Shown here one piece after another: positions 5,602 through 5,910 of a stretch of DNA of 5,910 bases; the stretch's first letter is position 1, and every line of letters begins with the position of its first letter. The notes below the pieces were generated by a model. That model saw nothing but the letters and a program-made list of their open reading frames with translations. It was not told where the DNA came from and did no database searches. The position numbers and the translations under genes are program-made. This DNA is from JAHEDH01 sp965364515 (GTDB taxonomy: Bacteria; Actinomycetota; Acidimicrobiia; Spongiisociales; ZC4RG35): assembly GCA_965364515.1 (NCBI GenBank), contig CBDTXZ010000187.1, forward strand, positions 1 through 5,910, given 5' to 3'.

Positions 5602-5835
5602 TGCGCTCTCCGCCATGCGCTCTGCGCTCCACAGAGCCTGGCTGCAGTGAGGTGGAGTTCGAGTCGGTGCACGATCGTGCTCTTCACGTTGCCAGAAACA
5701 CGGTTGACAGACCACTGCGCCGGACTGCGCGGTTGGAACTTGGGTGAGCACCTTCGCAGGCGGACTCGACCTACGACGGCGACCCTGTGCCCTCCGTGAG
5801 GCGCATATCGCACAGCGCATGGCGCATCGCGGTGA
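5602..5835. repeat. Inverted arms of 7-bp repeats in the 3' intergenic region
   Basis: The left arm has 7-bp units starting at 5602, 5609, 5616 and 5623, three of them exactly TGCGCTC. The right arm has units starting at 5801, 5808, 5815 and 5822 of the form GCGCATN (one is TCGCACA). CGCCATGCGCTCTGCG (5611-5626) is the reverse complement of 5809-5824 with one mismatch, and similarity continues on both sides in register. The roughly 170 bp between the arms shows no gene, convincing RNA gene or strong palindrome. The plan (heptads in opposed arms) is the same as in the element before pgsA, although the unit sequence differs. Confidence 0.6.
5619..5637 (+). terminator. Hairpin after the last gene, possible weak terminator
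   Basis: GCTCTG (5619-5624) pairs perfectly with CAGAGC (5632-5637) around a 7-nt loop, 43 nt after the stop of the channel gene. There is no T-run after it, so it is not a classical intrinsic terminator. U-poor hairpins do occur at gene ends in high-GC actinobacteria, and transcription has to end before the outward promoter at 5869. Confidence 0.3.
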
Positions 5836-5852
5836 GCCGCCAGGCGAGCCAT

Positions 5853-5861
5853 TTATCCACA
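5853..5861 (+). promoter_or_regulatory. DnaA box
   Basis: TTATCCACA is a perfect match to the bacterial DnaA-box consensus TTATNCACA. I saw only this one copy in the window. It ends 7 bp before the -35 hexamer of the outward promoter, a place where bound DnaA could affect transcription. A single box does not make a replication origin. A 9-mer can occur by chance, but it is AT-rich for this DNA and well placed. Confidence 0.5.
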
Positions 5862-5876
5862 ACGGTTGTTGACAAC
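5859..5876. promoter_or_regulatory. Alternating ACAAC/GTTGT half-sites, possible operator
   Basis: Three 5-bp half-sites alternate in orientation: ACAAC (5859-5863), GTTGT (5865-5869) and ACAAC (5872-5876), separated by 1 and 2 nt. The cluster overlaps both the DnaA box and the TTGACA -35 hexamer, as expected for an operator that occludes RNA polymerase. The binding protein is unknown. Confidence 0.35.
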
Positions 5877-5898
5877 TCGGGGCGTGGTGAACTAGCTT
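5869..5898 (+). promoter_or_regulatory. Outward sigma-70-type promoter
   Basis: A perfect -35 hexamer TTGACA (5869-5874) is followed after 18 bp by TAGCTT (5893-5898), which fits the loose actinobacterial -10 pattern TANNNT. Transcription would start near the window end and drive a gene on the + strand outside it. The -35 is convincing, the -10 only fair. Confidence 0.5.
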
Positions 5899-5910
5899 CC
5901 CGACGCTGGT

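Larger units (their letters stand above)
5577..5910. other. 334-bp non-coding region at the window end
   Basis: No reading frame here has a plausible start, ribosome site or family resemblance; the frames that cross it on either strand are antisense or out-of-frame extensions. It holds, in order, a small hairpin, the two inverted heptad arms, a DnaA box and a promoter facing right. The region separates the operon from a gene that should begin shortly beyond the window. Confidence 0.7.

Noticed and set aside
5650..5670. tRNA-like T-loop (GTTCGAGTC) in the 3' intergenic region
   Set aside because: The flanking bases do not form a 5-bp T-stem, and no acceptor, D or anticodon arms can be laid out around it.
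5704..5732. Second TTGACA as a promoter -35
   Set aside because: No -10-like hexamer lies 15-19 bp downstream; the sequence there is GCGCGG-rich.
4248..5852. Long minus-strand reading frame opposite the nuclease-family and channel genes
   Set aside because: It is antisense to two well-supported genes, has no family resemblance and is a usual by-product of GC-rich codon bias.
5577..5910. Replication origin
   Set aside because: Only one DnaA box is visible and there is no AT-rich unwinding region within the window.

Overview
The window looks like a chromosomal core-gene stretch from a high-GC actinobacterium. Several points support this: third codon positions are mostly G or C, genes start at GTG as well as ATG, and pgsA, gcvH, a garA-type FHA gene, an FtsR/Rv1828-type MerR gene and a DUF151 nuclease-family gene occur in that order. 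Mycobacterium tuberculosis carries the same set around Rv1822-Rv1829 (from memory of that genome). Two extra genes interrupt the series here, so this is not a mycobacterium. A deep-branching lineage such as Acidimicrobiia is a guess only.

Layout. Positions 3-47 look like the last 14 codons and stop of an upstream gene. Positions 48-230 hold a long, nearly gap-free imperfect palindrome built partly from 7-bp repeats; it runs into the first codons of pgsA. Eight genes then follow on the + strand with no gap above about 52 bp: CDP-alcohol phosphatidyltransferase (pgsA), glycine cleavage H protein (gcvH), a zinc-ribbon + FHA protein (garA-like), a MerR-family regulator (ftsR-like), a secreted D-alanyl-D-alanine carboxypeptidase, an atypical hypoxanthine phosphoribosyltransferase-like protein, a DUF151/bifunctional-nuclease-family protein, and a two-TM potassium channel with a cytosolic RCK module. 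Two junctions are 4-bp GTGA overlaps and one is an 8-bp ATGGCTGA overlap, so much of the block is probably one translationally coupled operon. Positions 5577-5910 are non-coding. They hold a small hairpin, a second pair of inverted 7-bp-repeat arms, a perfect DnaA-box match and a strong-looking promoter pointing out of the window.

How the genes fit together. The set joins membrane lipid synthesis (PgsA), cell-wall trimming (carboxypeptidase), a division-linked regulator (FtsR type), a signalling adaptor controlling central nitrogen/carbon enzymes in relatives (GarA), one-carbon metabolism (GcvH), purine salvage (PRTase) and ion homeostasis (K+ channel). This resembles a growth housekeeping cluster more than a defence or mobile island.

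I found no convincing new multi-gene system. The points most worth a second look are: the heptad-built palindromes at both ends of the gene block; the GarA homologue whose N-terminal phospho-switch is replaced by a zinc ribbon; the PRTase that lacks two usually conserved active-site elements; the channel with a Ser in place of the last filter Gly; and the DnaA box beside an outward promoter.
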